From the NCBI GenBank assembly GCA_019055375.1, contig JAHQIW010001904.1:62001-126000 (forward strand): a DNA stretch of 64,000 bases, read 5' to 3'. The translations under genes were made by a program, and so were the position numbers. The notes below the pieces were generated by a model. That model saw only the letters and a program-made list of their open reading frames with translations, ran no database searches and was not told the DNA's origin. The DNA comes from Parelaphostrongylus tenuis (taxonomy: Eukaryota > Nematoda > Chromadorea > Rhabditida > Metastrongylidae). Of the stretch, positions 21,240 through 32,326 are shown one piece after another; position 1 is the first letter of the stretch; each line of letters opens with the position of its first letter.

Positions 21240-21345
21240 TGTGTGTGTATGAGTGAGTGAGTGATGTATGTATGTCAATGTATGTGGATGTCAATGTATG
21301 TATGCGCGTGTGCGCCTGTGTGTCAGTGTCGGTGTGTGCGTTATG
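21156..21345. repeat. (GT)n microsatellite with GT-rich tail
   Basis: About 85 bases of nearly pure GT, then TATG/GTGA-rich degenerate repeats to about 21345. The Val/Cys and Thr/His frames through it are artefacts. Confidence 0.95.
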
Positions 21346-21813
21346 TGTATGTGGTCAATTATGTCAAGGTGTAAAGGGAAAGAACGGCAACAAATTAATC
21401 TGCAAGAGCTGAAGAGATATAGACTATAAGGATTATGAGTGAGTAAGACAAGCGAATGGCATGCAGTCGTCCGAACTGGTGAATATCCTCACATATCATC
21501 TGCACAGCTGAATTTTTTGTTAGTGATAACGAGTTTCTACTCCTGAAAAGTAGCCGCAGTTTGTTTGAATCGCCTGTATTAGGTAATTCGGCTTATAAGG
21601 CATCTTCATAGCATATGATACTCAATAGGTGAAGTGAGTAATGATAGTATGACTAACTCACTCACGACAAAGGCAATAAATAATGATTGTGAACGAGAAA
21701 TCAGGGAACACTCTCTATTTCGCAGTGAATGTTCTCCAAATGATGACTTGTTTAGCGATTAGGTTTTCCGCCAAAACTCGCGCTACTATAGGATATCCGG
21801 TTCCTTTTTCACA

Positions 21814-22200
21814 ATGGTTGCGATAAGCGTCCATCAACACTATACAGTCGCTCGTTTTTCGAGATTCAAAATCACCAATCGGCTAAGTTTGCCTATGTCC
21901 GTGTTGTACTTATATGTCTCCTGTGTCAATCGTTATCTCGCATATTTAGATTCAACGGGTTTTTTTTTTGCTCGCATGCGTTTCTTTTCGAGTATGGCAG
22001 CAGTGCCTCTCGATTACTTTCGCACTTCGACGAATCGTCGTCATAGTTCGTTGAGAGTTGCTGTTCGCAACTCTAACCAAACACTGGTGTCGTGCGTCTC
22101 TGTTTTCAGCAGCGCCTATGCCACTCTACCCATTGGCCTTTGGTCTCTGAAAATGCCGCCTAGTAAACAGAAATCGAGTAAAGAACAGCATCACAAATAA
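21814..22200 (+). CDS. Hypothetical ORF of 128 codons, uncertain
   Basis: An uninterrupted frame from ATG 21814 to TAA 22200 contains a hydrophobic LPMSVLYLYVSCVN segment, an Arg/Ser-rich middle (STNRRHSSLR) and a basic C-terminus (KMPPSKQKSSKEQHHK). No family is recognised. GTCTCTGTTTTCAG at 22096-22109 is a good acceptor inside the frame, so the real exon, if any, may begin there. It lies in the flank upstream of the forkhead gene. Confidence 0.18.
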   Translation: MVAISVHQHYTVARFSRFKITNRLSLPMSVLYLYVSCVNRYLAYLDSTGFFFARMRFFSSMAAVPLDYFRTSTNRRHSSLRVAVRNSNQTLVSCVSVFSSAYATLPIGLWSLKMPPSKQKSSKEQHHK

Positions 22201-22209
22201 TCTGAAAGC

Positions 22210-23060
22210 GGGCGTGCTATATACTACCATCGCTCATTCGTGTGTCGTACTAAATAGCGAGGATGTCTTCAATTTAAAGCACCACAGCCATACAACACGG
22301 GCGAACTGTAGCATATAGGTGTGTGCAACAGAACATAAATTTCGTAATTTCATCTAGCAAATCCAATGAGAAAGCAGATTATAGTGAATTTCGGTAAGTT
22401 ATTCGTTTAAGTCGATGATTCAAAACAAGTTGACTAGTCACCATCACATATTGGCTCATAAGCCAAGCACTTTGACAACATCGCTTCACTGCAAGGTGAA
22501 TGAAGAGTACGAGACCGACAACAGTGAACATGTTGAGATACGATCGTGTGTTTCATTAGTCATGCATACGTCGCGTCGTTTGCCTTCTATAAATGAATCA
22601 TCTTAGATAGCAAATATCGAACACCGATCGAAATTCAAGATATTGAATAACATAAAGCAAATCCAGGCAAGCTTGCAAGTACGATTCCTTCACTAAGCAA
22701 TTTTTTCAGTACTATTTAGCATTTTTTCTGTTTTCACGAAGAAAAAAAGGCGTTACTATGATTCATTTCACACATCGCCTCACTCACTTTTCAAAATGAA
22801 ATTCACCAAATTTCTACTATCAAATGTTGAGAGTAAGCTGTCAATAAAATCATCTACAAGCTATAAATTAGTCGCATTATCCATTGTCTATCGTAAATGT
22901 ATTTGACAAGGCAAAGTCGCAATTACTTGCAATGAGTCTTCAGTTAGGTAAACAACAAGCTTTACTCTATTGTACGCATGAGTTAGACAAGTTCAGCTGC
23001 GTTTCTTTCCTTTGCCCCTAACTTTTTCCCACGCGTTTGACTTCAATTCCAGTAGACTTA
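22210..23060. other. No gene seen
   Basis: AT-rich with short frames only. Confidence 0.45.
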
Positions 23061-23063
23061 TTC

Positions 23064-23275
23064 TTCATTCGACCGCCTTTTTGTAGACCTAGCTCTAACA
23101 ATAATAACCTGACAAGGATATAGCACCGTCCCTTTTTTCAGCCAATCCCTTAAAGCTATTGATGAGCCCCGCTAACGACACAGGCGTCTCTATAACACTT
23201 CGACATCTCAAAACATGTTATATCCTTATCAGATTATTATTGTTTGAACTAGGTCTATAAATCGCTCGCTACAAT
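23064..23275. mobile_element. MITE family A, copy 1
   Basis: Terminal inverted repeats of about 60 bp: the left reads TTCGACCGCCTTTTTGTAGACC...AATAATAACCTGACAAGGATATA, and the right is its reverse complement (TATATCCTTATCAGATTATTATTG...AGGTCTATAAATCGC). The centre carries GACACAGGCGTCTCTATAA, related to the ACAGGCGCCTGT palindrome of the other copies. There is no coding capacity. Confidence 0.8.
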
Positions 23276-23289
23276 GTCAGGTAATTCCA

Positions 23290-23480
23290 TCATCTGACTT
23301 GCGATGATTTATTACTCGACGTCGATTTTTTCATAAAGGAGTATATCCTCAAGGGATCAACTGAACTGAGTGACGGTGCTACTGATGAGCCTCGGTGGGA
23401 CGAAACAGGCGCCTGTATAAAACTTAGAAACGGCTCAAAACATGTTATATCCTTATCAGACTTACTTGGATACTTGGACG
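23290..23480. mobile_element. MITE family A, copy 2 (partial)
   Basis: It contains GGGACGAAACAGGCGCCTGTATAAAAC and CGGCTCAAAACATGTTATATCCTTATCAG as in copies 1 and 3. The left terminus is degenerate. It sits about 15 bp from copy 1. Confidence 0.7.
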
Positions 23481-23719
23481 GTCCGTCTTCACTAGTTGTG
23501 CGGACCCTAGCACATATTTCATTCCATTTGATTGTAGGTTCCACTGAGTACAGCATGTCAAACTTATGCGTTGTAATTTATTCCTTGTGTGATAGATGTG
23601 TCTTGATCTTTACTCTAGTCGCACTATTCGGTTATAAGGTGGCATTCTACTATGTGGTATATACCTTGATGTGTTGCCAGTGCTACGATTGATCCACTCG
23701 CTATGTCACATGGAGCACG

Positions 23720-23845
23720 ATGGCGGCCGGCCGCATCGAGAGGACGAGGCTTGCCATAGCCTCTCGCCGTCGCACGACCACCGCCACCGCCATCGTCGTT
23801 GTCCTCGTCGTCCTCGTCGTCGTCGTCATTTTCTGTTCTCGTTGA
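23720..23845 (+). other. GC-rich GTC-repeat island with a 41-residue micro-ORF
   Basis: From ATG 23720 a short frame encodes a basic N-terminal half (RIERTRLAIASRRRTTTATA) followed by a run of about 14 Val/Ile/Leu residues and CSR, then TGA. The Val run comes from a GTC trinucleotide tract (about 23788-23827). On the reverse strand the same DNA encodes an Asp/Glu then Gly run. The GC content is far above its surroundings. It may be a small membrane peptide, a CpG-rich regulatory island, or just repeat expansion; I cannot tell which. Confidence 0.25.
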
Positions 23846-23869
23846 TCTCATTGCTCGCACTCTCCGCAC

Positions 23870-25066
23870 TTGTCGTACGTGAGTGTTGCGAGACGATAAT
23901 CGCCAACGCGGACATCAAGTGCTCCAATGTCTTTTTTCTTCTCTCTACTTCCTTTTCTTAAAGATAAATCGATCAGCGAGTGTGTAAACTAACTTCCTGG
24001 TTTGAAGTGATGGCTTCTATAGAAACAAGGTGACTCGTCAGTTTACGAGCACTGCACTATTATCACCGAAAATTGTCGTCTTATTTTTCTGTTATTCGCA
24101 CTCAGATGTAATAAATCATAATCTGTGACTCGTTGGAATGTTTTCGAACAACATTATTTGATGACAGCACTATCTCTGTTCAGAGCGAAAGCGTGAGTGA
24201 TAATGTGAGAGACGTTGTTTATATGCACCAACATTCCGTTGATCTCATGGTTAAATTGCTCGTTCGGTGTTTTTTTTTTCCCCAAGAGACAACGCATCGT
24301 TTTAAGGTACTCCAAAAAAAGCCGTAAAAGGGCTACGATTATCTTCAAGAAATTCTGCCAATCAGTGAATATGATGCAATCCTTTTGTCGCTTATCAGGA
24401 CATTATTGCTACGCTTCCTGTCATAATCCGCGTTTTGCTGCTATCATGGAATTCTCCATTACTTCCTTACTTCCTTTGCAGTTGCTCAGAGTATAGCGCG
24501 TTCAGCTACAATTTTCACTACTGTGCACTTAGAAAACTTCGAAACAACGCCAGACGAACGTTTTCCTGCGTTCGCTGTCGTTTTCGTGACATGCACTGCG
24601 CTATGCTCCTTGGATGGATCCAATTTTCTGTTCCACTATGTTACTAGTTCACTTCTAAGATTCTCAGTCCAGATGCGTGCACATTCCTGGAGGACGCTGC
24701 TATAAAGCGGTGTGAAATAGTGGTTTCTTTTTTTCGAGAACTAATCAGTGAAAAAAAAAACGGCACACCATCGTTTAAGTTCAATCCTTCAGTTTGATTG
24801 CTCTAGCATTCTTTGTTCTTGGATTGAGCTTTGTGCACGTGCAGATTCTCAATGGTTGCAACTGCCGCGTTGATTCATTTATCAAATGCACCACCGACGA
24901 TTTCTTTTCTCCTTCTCTCGTATGATGTAACATTTTCTTCCCAAAAATCCACTCCGGTTCACTCACATGACTCTTTGTCACTGCGTAGGGTTTTTTTTCT
25001 CCCTATTACTTTTACTCTCTCCATCTCTTCCAATCTCTCTATCTGACTCTTCTTATAAGATGTACT
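23870..25066. other. No gene seen; pyrimidine-rich on +
   Basis: The plus strand is T/C-rich with overlapping short frames on both strands and no recognised motif. Probably intergenic sequence 5' of the forkhead gene. Confidence 0.4.
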
Positions 25067-25097
<31 letters not shown>

Positions 25098-25140
25098 GTG
25101 TCTCTGTTTCTCTCTATCTCTATCCCTATCGCTCTCCCTC
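25067..25140. repeat. (CT)n-rich tract
   Basis: A CTCTCT microsatellite with TTT and TGT interruptions. Confidence 0.9.
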
Positions 25141-25519
25141 CCTCGGCTCGGTCGTCTCAATCGGCCGCAGTTATAGAGGAGTTCGTGCTTTCCACCCCTC
25201 CATCGACGTATGTTTCAGCCCACGTATTCTTCCTTTGCAACTCTGTAGTATTGACTTTCTCACGCAACACTGGCTCACACTTGTTCACCTACTTTGTTTT
25301 TCCATTGCGTACATGATAATGCAGCATTCTCAGAGCGATGTGTACTAGAATATTATCGTGACGAAGCGAAGTTCATTCAGACCAATAATAGGTCGATATT
25401 AATAAATTCTCCACGGTGCTAATGTTTCGATAACTGCCTATAATTTCCTCCATAATCAGACCATTTGGGTGTTTCAAGACTAAATAAAGCTGCGCAAGAA
25501 ACTTTGAGTTTTGCCGCCT

Positions 25520-25580
25520 TATAGTACATATATATATATATATATATATATGTATACGTATACATGTATATATATATACA
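25520..25580. repeat. (TA)n tract with GTATAC/ACATGTA variants
   Basis: TATATATA run followed by GTATACGTATACATGTATATATATA. Confidence 0.85.
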
Positions 25581-25599
25581 TATGTACCTATGTTAAATA

Positions 25600-26264
25600 C
25601 ACTTTCTGGAATGTTGTCTTTATCCTTTTTTTTCTCAGAAGATAAATCCAATGGATGTTAACGCATTATTTAAGTTTTTAATGGAAGCGTGGTAGCCTTG
25701 AGCATCAATGACACGGGTACGGAACGGACATGACCAGTTTTTGCTGAACAAAAAAAAAAACCTGCTTTTTCAATTGCTTCGCTGCTCAAAATATATGCCT
25801 GTAGAAAAAAGCGAGTTGTGTAGACCTTAGAAATCTAGAATTCTAGCTTAAGACATCTGTCGATTACAATAAATTTTATTCTAATAGCTAGGATTTACTG
25901 TGGAAAACCAAGTGATTTCTGAACACTTGTGCGTAGAAATTAATGCGTGTCGATGTGAGTTTTGTTAAACAAACTGGCCCTTATTTGATTCAGCTTCGAT
26001 TCATTGTGTTACGCGTATTCAGATATCAAAACATTTGTCGTTGTTAATTTTGGTCAATTTGAAGTTCTCATTGACGGAGTGACTGCTCATGTTTGATGAC
26101 GTATTTCACACGATGTTACGATAGACAGTGTGACATGTGTACAGGTAGGGGGTAAGAGTCAGGATCGTAAGTGAATTTTTTTTTTGTCGCACCTCTGACT
26201 TCGCGTAGACGTTTATCTCTGAAGTGTACGACCAACACATGTAATGATCACATGTAGTCATCTT
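25600..26264. other. No gene seen
   Basis: AT-rich sequence without a supported exon or repeat copy. Confidence 0.45.
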
Positions 26265-26500
26265 GCTGAGACATGTTGTTGATAAGGATAAACATGTTTT
26301 GAGCCGTTAGGTCTAGTGCTATACAGGCGCCTGTTTCGTCCTATTGGGACTTATCAGTAGCACCCTTCCTCGGTTCAGCCGATCCCATGACACTAAATAA
26401 TCCTCTATAAAGGAATTAGCTCAAAACATGTTATATACTTATCAGAATATATCATTTCGAGCTGGTCTATAAAAGAGCGGTCGAAGGAAGAGGTATGTCA
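26265..26500. mobile_element. MITE family A, copy 3
   Basis: Inverted arms GATAAGGATAAACATGTTTTGAGC (left) and GCTCAAAACATGTTATATACTTATC (right) flank a core with ATACAGGCGCCTGTTTCGTCC and CTCGGTTCAGCCGATCCC. The outer right end, GGTCTATAAAAGAGCGGTCGAAG, matches the left end of copy 1 in reverse. Confidence 0.8.
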
Positions 26501-29500
26501 TCTTGTTGACTCTTTTTTTTTCTTTCTCGTGGCAACTTGTCGTATGACTATGGACGACGTCCACCAATTTGCCAATACACAATTTTTTCACACGATTTTT
26601 CATGTATGTTTATGATGAATGAGCGTGTATCAGTCAGAATTTATTAACATACCATCAACCATCACACCATTCATTCTTCCACTTTGTCATTATCTCGCTC
26701 ATTGCTGTCCTCTGTCTCCCGAACTCACGTTCTCGATATATCTCATGATGTCACATGTTCATCAAATGTGTCTATTTTCTTTGCAGTGTTTCAGTTTCGA
26801 GAGTATATTCGTGTTTCCATCCAAAACTACTGATTAGCATTTTCATACTGACTTCAACTGCTAGCATGAAACAAGCCTTTAGCTTCCTGTCTACAACCTC
26901 TTCTTTGTCCCCTTTTTTGCCGACAAACTACACTCATTGTGTCTTTATCTGTGGTATTCTTCCCATATATTCTCCTATCTCGTAAACCGTTAACAACTGT
27001 CGCGTAGCCGGCCCACTGGACCACGTCGGATTTTTGGCTATGACGGATTTCCTGTTTTTTTTTGACAGTAAGCAGTAGTTTTTTCGATAACTAACAAATC
27101 TAGGACTTTTGAACATGACAGAGTTTTAGAAAAATTTCCCTCTACCGCTGTATCGGTATGAGTGGTGTGTATATGGTACTATGTTTCATCATACAGATAA
27201 TGCAATGAAGGTCCTAAAGTGCATTGAAACTTGCGCTGTGTTTCTCTTAGTATCATTCACACTTTATACGATGGCTATAATTCTGTGTCGCAATTGAAAT
27301 TGAGATTATACTGCTTATTTTCCGAGTCAATGAACTCGTTTGAAAACTTTTTTTGAAGAATTCCAAGTACAAAATAAAGCTTTTTCAGATCAAGATCAAA
27401 CGCAATATCGTCATTCTACAAGCTATCTACTGACTACAAAAACTCGCTTAAAAAAGCTCACTGCGAAAAAATATACCGCTGAAAAGAATGCGAATTGAAA
27501 TCAATATACACGGTCCGTAGTGTCTGCCGACATGCAAACAGAAATCACTGCGTAAGGTTGCGAGAAGATTAAACTTACTTATTTTTTAACACTGTTTTGA
27601 ATTGTTAGTTTCGTAATATTTGATGTCGAAAAGTTTCTACATTATCTTCAATCCGCGCGCGGCCTAAAAAAAACGGGTTTGGTGTTTCCAAATGTTTATT
27701 GTTTTTTTTTTCCAAGAAAACTGGTCGTCGTAGTTCGCACAACGCTTGTATGCGAGAGAACAACCAACACAATACGCTCTAACGTTCGTCGATTCTCTAT
27801 TCGCCTACTTTTTCATTCTCTTTTTCAAATAGATCCACGGTTTCCACCACAGACGCTTATCTCCCATCATGTTACATCTTCTGTGACGTACATTTGACTA
27901 ACAAATGGTGATAATTCGGCATATCGTGTTCTGAAAACAGTTCTTCGAGTCACTAATGTGTTAAGTATTGTTAAACTTGTTTTTCTAGTGCATATGACTA
28001 ACACCAATTGCATGACATGAATCATGTCCCACTCGGTCTCTCAATTTCCCCTCTGCTTTACTCAATACTCGATAGGCTGCAGTTATAATCACTTTAGTTG
28101 CTGCAATGTCTGCATGTTGACCTCGTAAGTTACTGCTATTCCTGCAACACAATGCACTTCTTTTCCGGTTGATTTTTTGGCCGATTCCCGGCCAACTCGT
28201 TGACTGCACCTATCAGTCATTATGACGATATCCTTACTGTCGCTTGGTCGATAACGTCATGTTCATGCATCAACGAACCTGTTCAGATCCGCAAGAAGCG
28301 TCTCGAATATTTGTTGTTTGCCTGAGCAAACCGGCACATGAGATCCCTTAACGTTCATATGTTCATTCTTCCATATTCTCTACTCATGTCGTGATAATCT
28401 TAACTGATGAGAGTATATTCATGTTACATGTTGTGTTCGTAAAGGTGGGATAATCTTCGTGATAATCTATATCTCTTGAAGCTGTAGCTGTCTATCCTCA
28501 TTGACATGTCTGATCTTTGCTTCGCATTGCATTTGGTCTTTGCGATCGCATTCTCTAGCGGCACCAAATGAGTACAATGCTTTTCCAGGCCTTTGTTTGC
28601 TTTGCAGCGCCATCTCGACGCTAGTTTGTGCCGCATGTTCTTTATCTCATTCGCTGTTTCAATTTCTATACAGTTTTTTCCAGGAGACAAGCCTATTTTC
28701 ACTTGTCGTGCTTCTAGTCCTACTGTAATGTCAGACGCATGAGCAGACTATTCTCTTTCGATCTTTATGTTGCTCTTTTTTTTACCTTCAGGGTTTATTG
28801 ATAGCGGCATTTGTTTATATTCATAATGATTCTCATTCATTTTCTGACAATGCAGAAAGGACATATAGTGACTTTTGCTCTAGAAACCTGAATTTCAGCG
28901 TCGCTAAGGAGGCTCTAAACCACCTGTGTAGCATGAAAGCGTTGGCTAGGCTAGGCATTTTCGTAGAAAATTACGCTAATCTCAAGGACAGCATGTTTCT
29001 GCAGTCAGTTTTCTATGCAACAAAGATTAGATATCTCGGTACATAATCCAGTTCTTTTATAGTTGATCAGTGTCCTTCTGTCAGATAAGATGTTACTATC
29101 AAAATACGGCTTTTTCATAAAGAACAGCATGTCCGTTGTCACATGTTCATATTCTTCCAGCGGCACCATTACTAGTCTTGTGGAGAAGTATATAACGGTT
29201 TTCATGATTCTTTCACACAGTGTGACATTTATGTGTAAGGTATTTTTGATGGTGGCTATTGTATTGCCAATATCTTGCACTCTTATACTACGCCGTCATT
29301 TTTTTTCTGCTCTCCGTCCAAGTATTTACGGTTCATACGAGATGGACTCTGAATCTCTCAAATTGGAGGCGTGTATATCTAGTTAAAGAAATTATGGGGT
29401 TTTCTCACCGTCACCCTCATGCAAAGTCCCTTAGCACTAATCCGGTCCAAAATGCTGTCATCGTGTAAACTCTTTCAACTTGTCGAGCTAAAAGTGCATG

Positions 29501-29600
29501 TGGAACCGACATAGTACATTTGTGTGCTTCTTCTGAATTTATGTCTTTTCACACCCCTTCGAAAAACCCCTTTAGTCTCATTTCAAAGCAGGTAACTGTT
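26501..29600. other. Forkhead-gene upstream flank, no gene seen
   Basis: About 3 kb with a pyrimidine-rich plus strand and several overlapping frames of 60-107 codons, none with a recognised motif. This is probably intergenic or regulatory DNA of the forkhead gene, and a 5' untranslated exon could lie here. No conserved element can be named without comparison. Confidence 0.4.
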
Positions 29601-29610
29601 GTTATTGCAG
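29601..29610 (+). promoter_or_regulatory. 3' splice acceptor directly before the forkhead ATG (trans-splice candidate)
   Basis: GTTATTGCAG ends at the base before ATG 29611. In nematodes an acceptor abutting the start codon with no upstream coding exon is typical of spliced-leader trans-splicing, but a cis intron in the 5' UTR is equally possible from sequence alone. Confidence 0.5.
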
Positions 29611-32326
29611 ATGGACTTCCTTCACACTACACCTGTACTGCAGCTGTCGCAGTCGTCGTCGAACGAGGAGACGATACAGTCGAATGCCGATACTCCACGA
29701 TTCGAAAGCATTGAGAGGCCATCTTTGTCTTACAAGGACCTCATCATCGAAGCCATAGAGAGCAGTCCGGATAAACGGCTAAAGCTCAATGAAATATATC
29801 AGGTAATGAATGTTTACTTATTTTCGTCTAGATCAGTTAGCAATCAGTCACAAATTGTTAGGATCATACCATTGAAGACGAATATTTCGGCCGATGTGTC
29901 ATCACCAATTGTCAGTATTTGCAGTATTGTCAGAGATGTGAATGCTGCTCGCTGTAAACATCACTAGGGTTTCTGTTGTTGTTGACGATCGTGGATATAT
30001 TGTTGTTCTAATGGTGATGAAAACATTGTCGTGCCATTGCAGTCAATATAGGAGGATCTTAAGACGTTTGAACTGGCGTATGGCCTGATATATGGGAGGG
30101 ACACTGTCGAAACTTGAGCAGATAATTCAAATAGATATACTTGCATATATTTATACATATCTATGCAGATGCGTATAAATACGCATGCATGTGTATATAA
30201 TATATTATATAGTATATAAATATATATATATATATATACATGTTATGCAGTGCAAATGAAGGTTGATCTTTCGGATTTGGGATTATAGCTTGCTAGATAT
30301 GCTTTGCGAGAAGAGTTTCGTGGGTTTCATGTGGAAATGCAACGACTGAGTATGATGGATTTAGAGGGAAAGGGAACAGAGAAGCTGTGATGGATTGCTG
30401 CTATACAGCACAACTATGTAACGCTCCTGCATTGACGGAAAACTGGGCGAGAGATGACGAAGAGAAGTCAACATATACCATTTCTCAGCTGATTCATCCT
30501 AGTCACTAAAAACAAATTTTTGCTGGACACTTTTCTCCCTTAAATGCTTTCAACATAGTTGATCGGTGAACGTGTTCTAGTTTTCCGATGCCCAAAAATG
30601 TTTATATCATCCAACACACATTTCCTGCTGAGCGTTTTAGAGCATTTTATCTGCAATTTTTTTCTTGCTATGTGATATCACATCATATTCGTTATCGTTA
30701 TTTCTGACATTATGCACTAACTAACAAGCGTCTTGAGCGACAGTTCTAAATTTTATTTACTCTCCTTGAAGCATAGTAGATGCATATGGTCGCTGGATGT
30801 ACAGCGTATACTCAGATTATAGGTCTGAAAATCAAATAGTTGGAATGTTCAGGTAATCCGTCTGTTGCATCCTTATTATCGTCATCGACCAGACCAATGG
30901 GGTTGGCAGAACTCAATCCGCCACAATTTATCACTCCATGATTGCTTCGTTAAACTGCCATTGAAACAAACTTCTGCTAGCGGAGTTGTAGGTTAGCCAG
31001 TTTGTAATCATATTGTCATCACAAAAGAAAATTCAGTTCGCTCAAAGAGAGGCTTCTTTCCTGACTTATGTAGGAGAACGTGATGTTTCGTTACACATGT
31101 CACAGATATTCGTTCGCACATTCACTTTTTTTTTGTTCACCTGTGCTCCGGCCAGTTTTCTTTTCAACAGTATTCTATTTCTCGGAATTCTCTTTTCACT
31201 TCAAGTGAGAATCTTCAGAATTTCATGTTATTCATGAAAACGATATAACAGATTCTTATGAACCATAAAGTTCACTTATGACCTGAAACGTGAAAAGATT
31301 AGTCGTGAACATGCCGCGGTTTCTTTTTTCAAAGTTCATTTTCAAAGCTGAAGGCGATTCAACAGTCCTAGTGTAACGAAACGCGTCACCAAAATTCTAT
31401 AAAGGTACTGGATAATGCCGCTTACTTTATATAAATTTTTCACACCGTTTGCACCACATTATCAGATCCATGATTCTTCTTTTAGGGCATTTTTGGACGG
31501 TCATACCTGAGTTAAGCGACAAGCAAACGCTTCGTCGACGTAACCGAGCTCCAAATCGAAGCGGCAGTCGTTCGAAAACAGTCGATCCGTTGACAGACGC
31601 TGTGGTGACACGTGAAGAAGCCCCCTCATCTGGAAGCGGGGACACGTCTCCGAGCCCATCACAACCTTCCATAAGTCCGCCAACTGATCTCCCGAAGCCG
31701 ACAGCTAGTTATGGTGGCATAGAGAACATCTTGGAGACACTTACAAGGCGTATGGACAATCACTGCTCAACGCTTATCTCTATCAACACGGTAGAGTCTT
31801 GATTTTTTTGGGGCTTTTATATTTGAAATGTCAAGGGGAAATCCGTGAAAAACTGCTCACTAAAAATTCTCATTTATTTGACAATCCATTAGTTATCGTC
31901 TTTTCGAGCTCACATTACAGAAACTAAGGTCAAGGAAGTTGTGACAATAGGAATAGCTCTTTATGGAAAAAAAACTTTCAACTAATTGCAATTATGGTTC
32001 AAGAAAGATGCTCCAAAATTCTTCGAAGAGTCACTTCAGATTATCACATTGACTTTTTATTTCTGATATTTGTTCACCTTAGCATGTACTAATTAAGTAT
32101 GAAGTATATGCCTTCAGGTCTTCTCAATTCACTTCAACATCAATTGATGGAATTAACTCAGGGAAATTTCTCGTCACCGGTGATGACTTCGAATCTGTTA
32201 TTAGCTCTGAGTCAGTTTTCTGATCGTACGGCTACAGCCACTGTGACATCAGTTCCGCATGTCCCGACTACAGCGGCTACGGCACCTGTCTCGCCAGTCA
32301 AACAAGAGGCGCCTTTTCTTCTATAA
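29611..32326 (+). CDS. Forkhead-box transcription factor
   Basis: Four exons: 29611-29802, 30853-30991, 31486-31790 and a last exon from about 32098/32118 to TAA 32324-32326. Exon phases match for 1-2 and 2-3. The forkhead (winged-helix) DNA-binding domain spans about residues 36-135: [20 protein letters not shown] (helix 1), [23 protein letters not shown], the recognition helix [16 protein letters not shown], and the wing [14 protein letters not shown] with a basic RRRNR end. A Ser/Pro-rich tail follows ([18 protein letters not shown]) and the protein ends [10 protein letters not shown]. It is a nuclear sequence-specific regulator of about 280 residues. Among C. elegans forkheads I would first compare PES-1 and FKH-9, but I am not sure which is orthologous. 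The exon 3-4 phase does not match with the obvious donor (31790); a donor at 31795 joined to an acceptor at 32097 would work. Confidence 0.92.
30157..30242. repeat. (TA)n-rich tract in forkhead intron 1
   Basis: TATATATA and ATATAATATATTATATAG runs within the roughly 1 kb intron 29803-30852. Confidence 0.85.

Noticed and set aside
21064..21294. Frames rich in Cys/Val and Thr/His
   Set aside because: They are translations of a GT microsatellite, open on both strands.
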